Assembly (NCBI RefSeq): GCF_900106525.1
Contig: NZ_FNOG01000014.1
Span: 1-64,000 of the forward strand
DNA length: 64,000 nt
Direction: 5' to 3'
Source: Lysobacter enzymogenes
Lineage (GTDB): Bacteria > Pseudomonadota > Gammaproteobacteria > Xanthomonadales > Xanthomonadaceae
In this document: positions 63,889 to 64,000 of the stretch, piece by piece
How the letters are laid out: each line of letters opens with the position of its first letter
Position numbering within the stretch: position 1 is the stretch's first letter
Position numbers and translations under genes: made by a program
The notes under the pieces: generated by a model
Database searches by the model: none
Told to the model about the DNA's origin: nothing
The model's input: only the letters and a program-made list of their open reading frames with translations

Positions 63889-64000
63889 TCAGCCGCCGGC
63901 GGGGCGGGCAGCCTCGGCGGAGGCCGGGGCGGCCACCGCGTCGCGGGTGGCGTCGGCCCAGGTGAAGGATTGCTCGACCGCGGCGCCCGATTGCGGGGTC
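63889..64000 (-). CDS. C-terminal end of a further gene (cut by window edge)
   Basis: An open minus-strand frame enters from the right edge and ends at 63889. Its last residues include QSGAAVEQSFTWADATRDAV followed by an Ala/Pro-rich tail. Composition is coding-like but too short to assign a family. The 130-base gap to erpA contains no obvious terminator. Confidence 0.5.
   Translation of the reverse strand, partial: TPQSGAAVEQSFTWADATRDAVAAPASAEAARPAGG

Overview
The window is about 70% GC and very gene dense. Core gene order (cutA-dsbD-tlpA-aroQ-accB-accC, then prmA-DUF3426-fis, purH, purD, and erpA-nudC-ampE at the right end), a VirD4-dependent type IV effector domain (XVIPCD), and many dispersed palindromes of the GTAGGAGCGGCGCAAG and GTGGGAGGGCCTTCAGG types together point to Xanthomonadaceae, most likely a Lysobacter or close relative. 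This rests on pattern recognition, not a database search. No tRNA, rRNA, CRISPR array, transposase or prophage gene was seen.

Layout. 1-1070: repeats only. 1072-3514 (minus): putative secreted or effector lipase followed by an ankyrin-repeat lipoprotein, closed by a terminator. 3726-5759: divergent oxidoreductase and LysR pair. 5907-9982: mprF (aminoacyl-phosphatidylglycerol synthase/flippase) converging on acvB/virJ (its likely lipid hydrolase). 10221-10913: SH3-type secreted protein. 11387-13555: lower-GC two-gene cassette, a lipoprotein followed by an HExxH/XVIPCD protein, read as immunity and antibacterial type IV effector. 13749-20380: cutA, an unusual dsbD with two N-terminal alpha domains, tlpA, aroQ, accBC and a strong terminator. 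20441-21064: repeats. 21330-24021: unknown envelope proteins. 24122-26641: prmA, a zinc-ribbon DUF3426 protein and fis. 27444-28460: repeats.

28527-36600 (minus): an eight-gene, mostly ATGA-overlapping operon encoding two CDP-alcohol phosphatidyltransferases, a hydrolase-methyltransferase fusion, a PAP2-dual-specificity-phosphatase fusion, a TIGR04222 membrane protein, a small membrane protein, a PlsC-like acyltransferase and a CdsA-like enzyme. It looks like a dedicated pathway for an unidentified phospholipid. 36887-42605: purH and purD, with a membrane protein and an alanine-type symporter between them. 42786-48013: small coiled-coil protein, cardiolipin synthase, DUF1345 protein, and a divergent AraC/SDR pair.

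48081-50918 (minus): MazG-like pyrophosphohydrolase and a helicase carrying an N-terminal PD-(D/E)XK-like segment and a C-terminal LexA/S24-like self-cleavage domain. This is a candidate DNA-damage-responsive or anti-phage module. 51101-56042: MscS-type channel, Tat-exported epoxide-hydrolase-like protein, MFS-acyltransferase fusion, and a CD225-DUF2752 pair. 56068-60602 (minus): a complete cell-surface-signalling set (ECF sigma, FecR, TonB receptor with STN domain). 61265-63758 (minus): ampE, nudC, erpA, then the C-terminal end of a further gene running off the right edge.

Two themes recur. One is envelope phospholipid chemistry: mprF/acvB, the lipid operon, cardiolipin synthase and the MFS-PlsC fusion. 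The other is inter-bacterial or anti-phage conflict: the effector/immunity pairs and the helicase-MazG module. The intergenic space is dominated by four repeat families, described at their positions.
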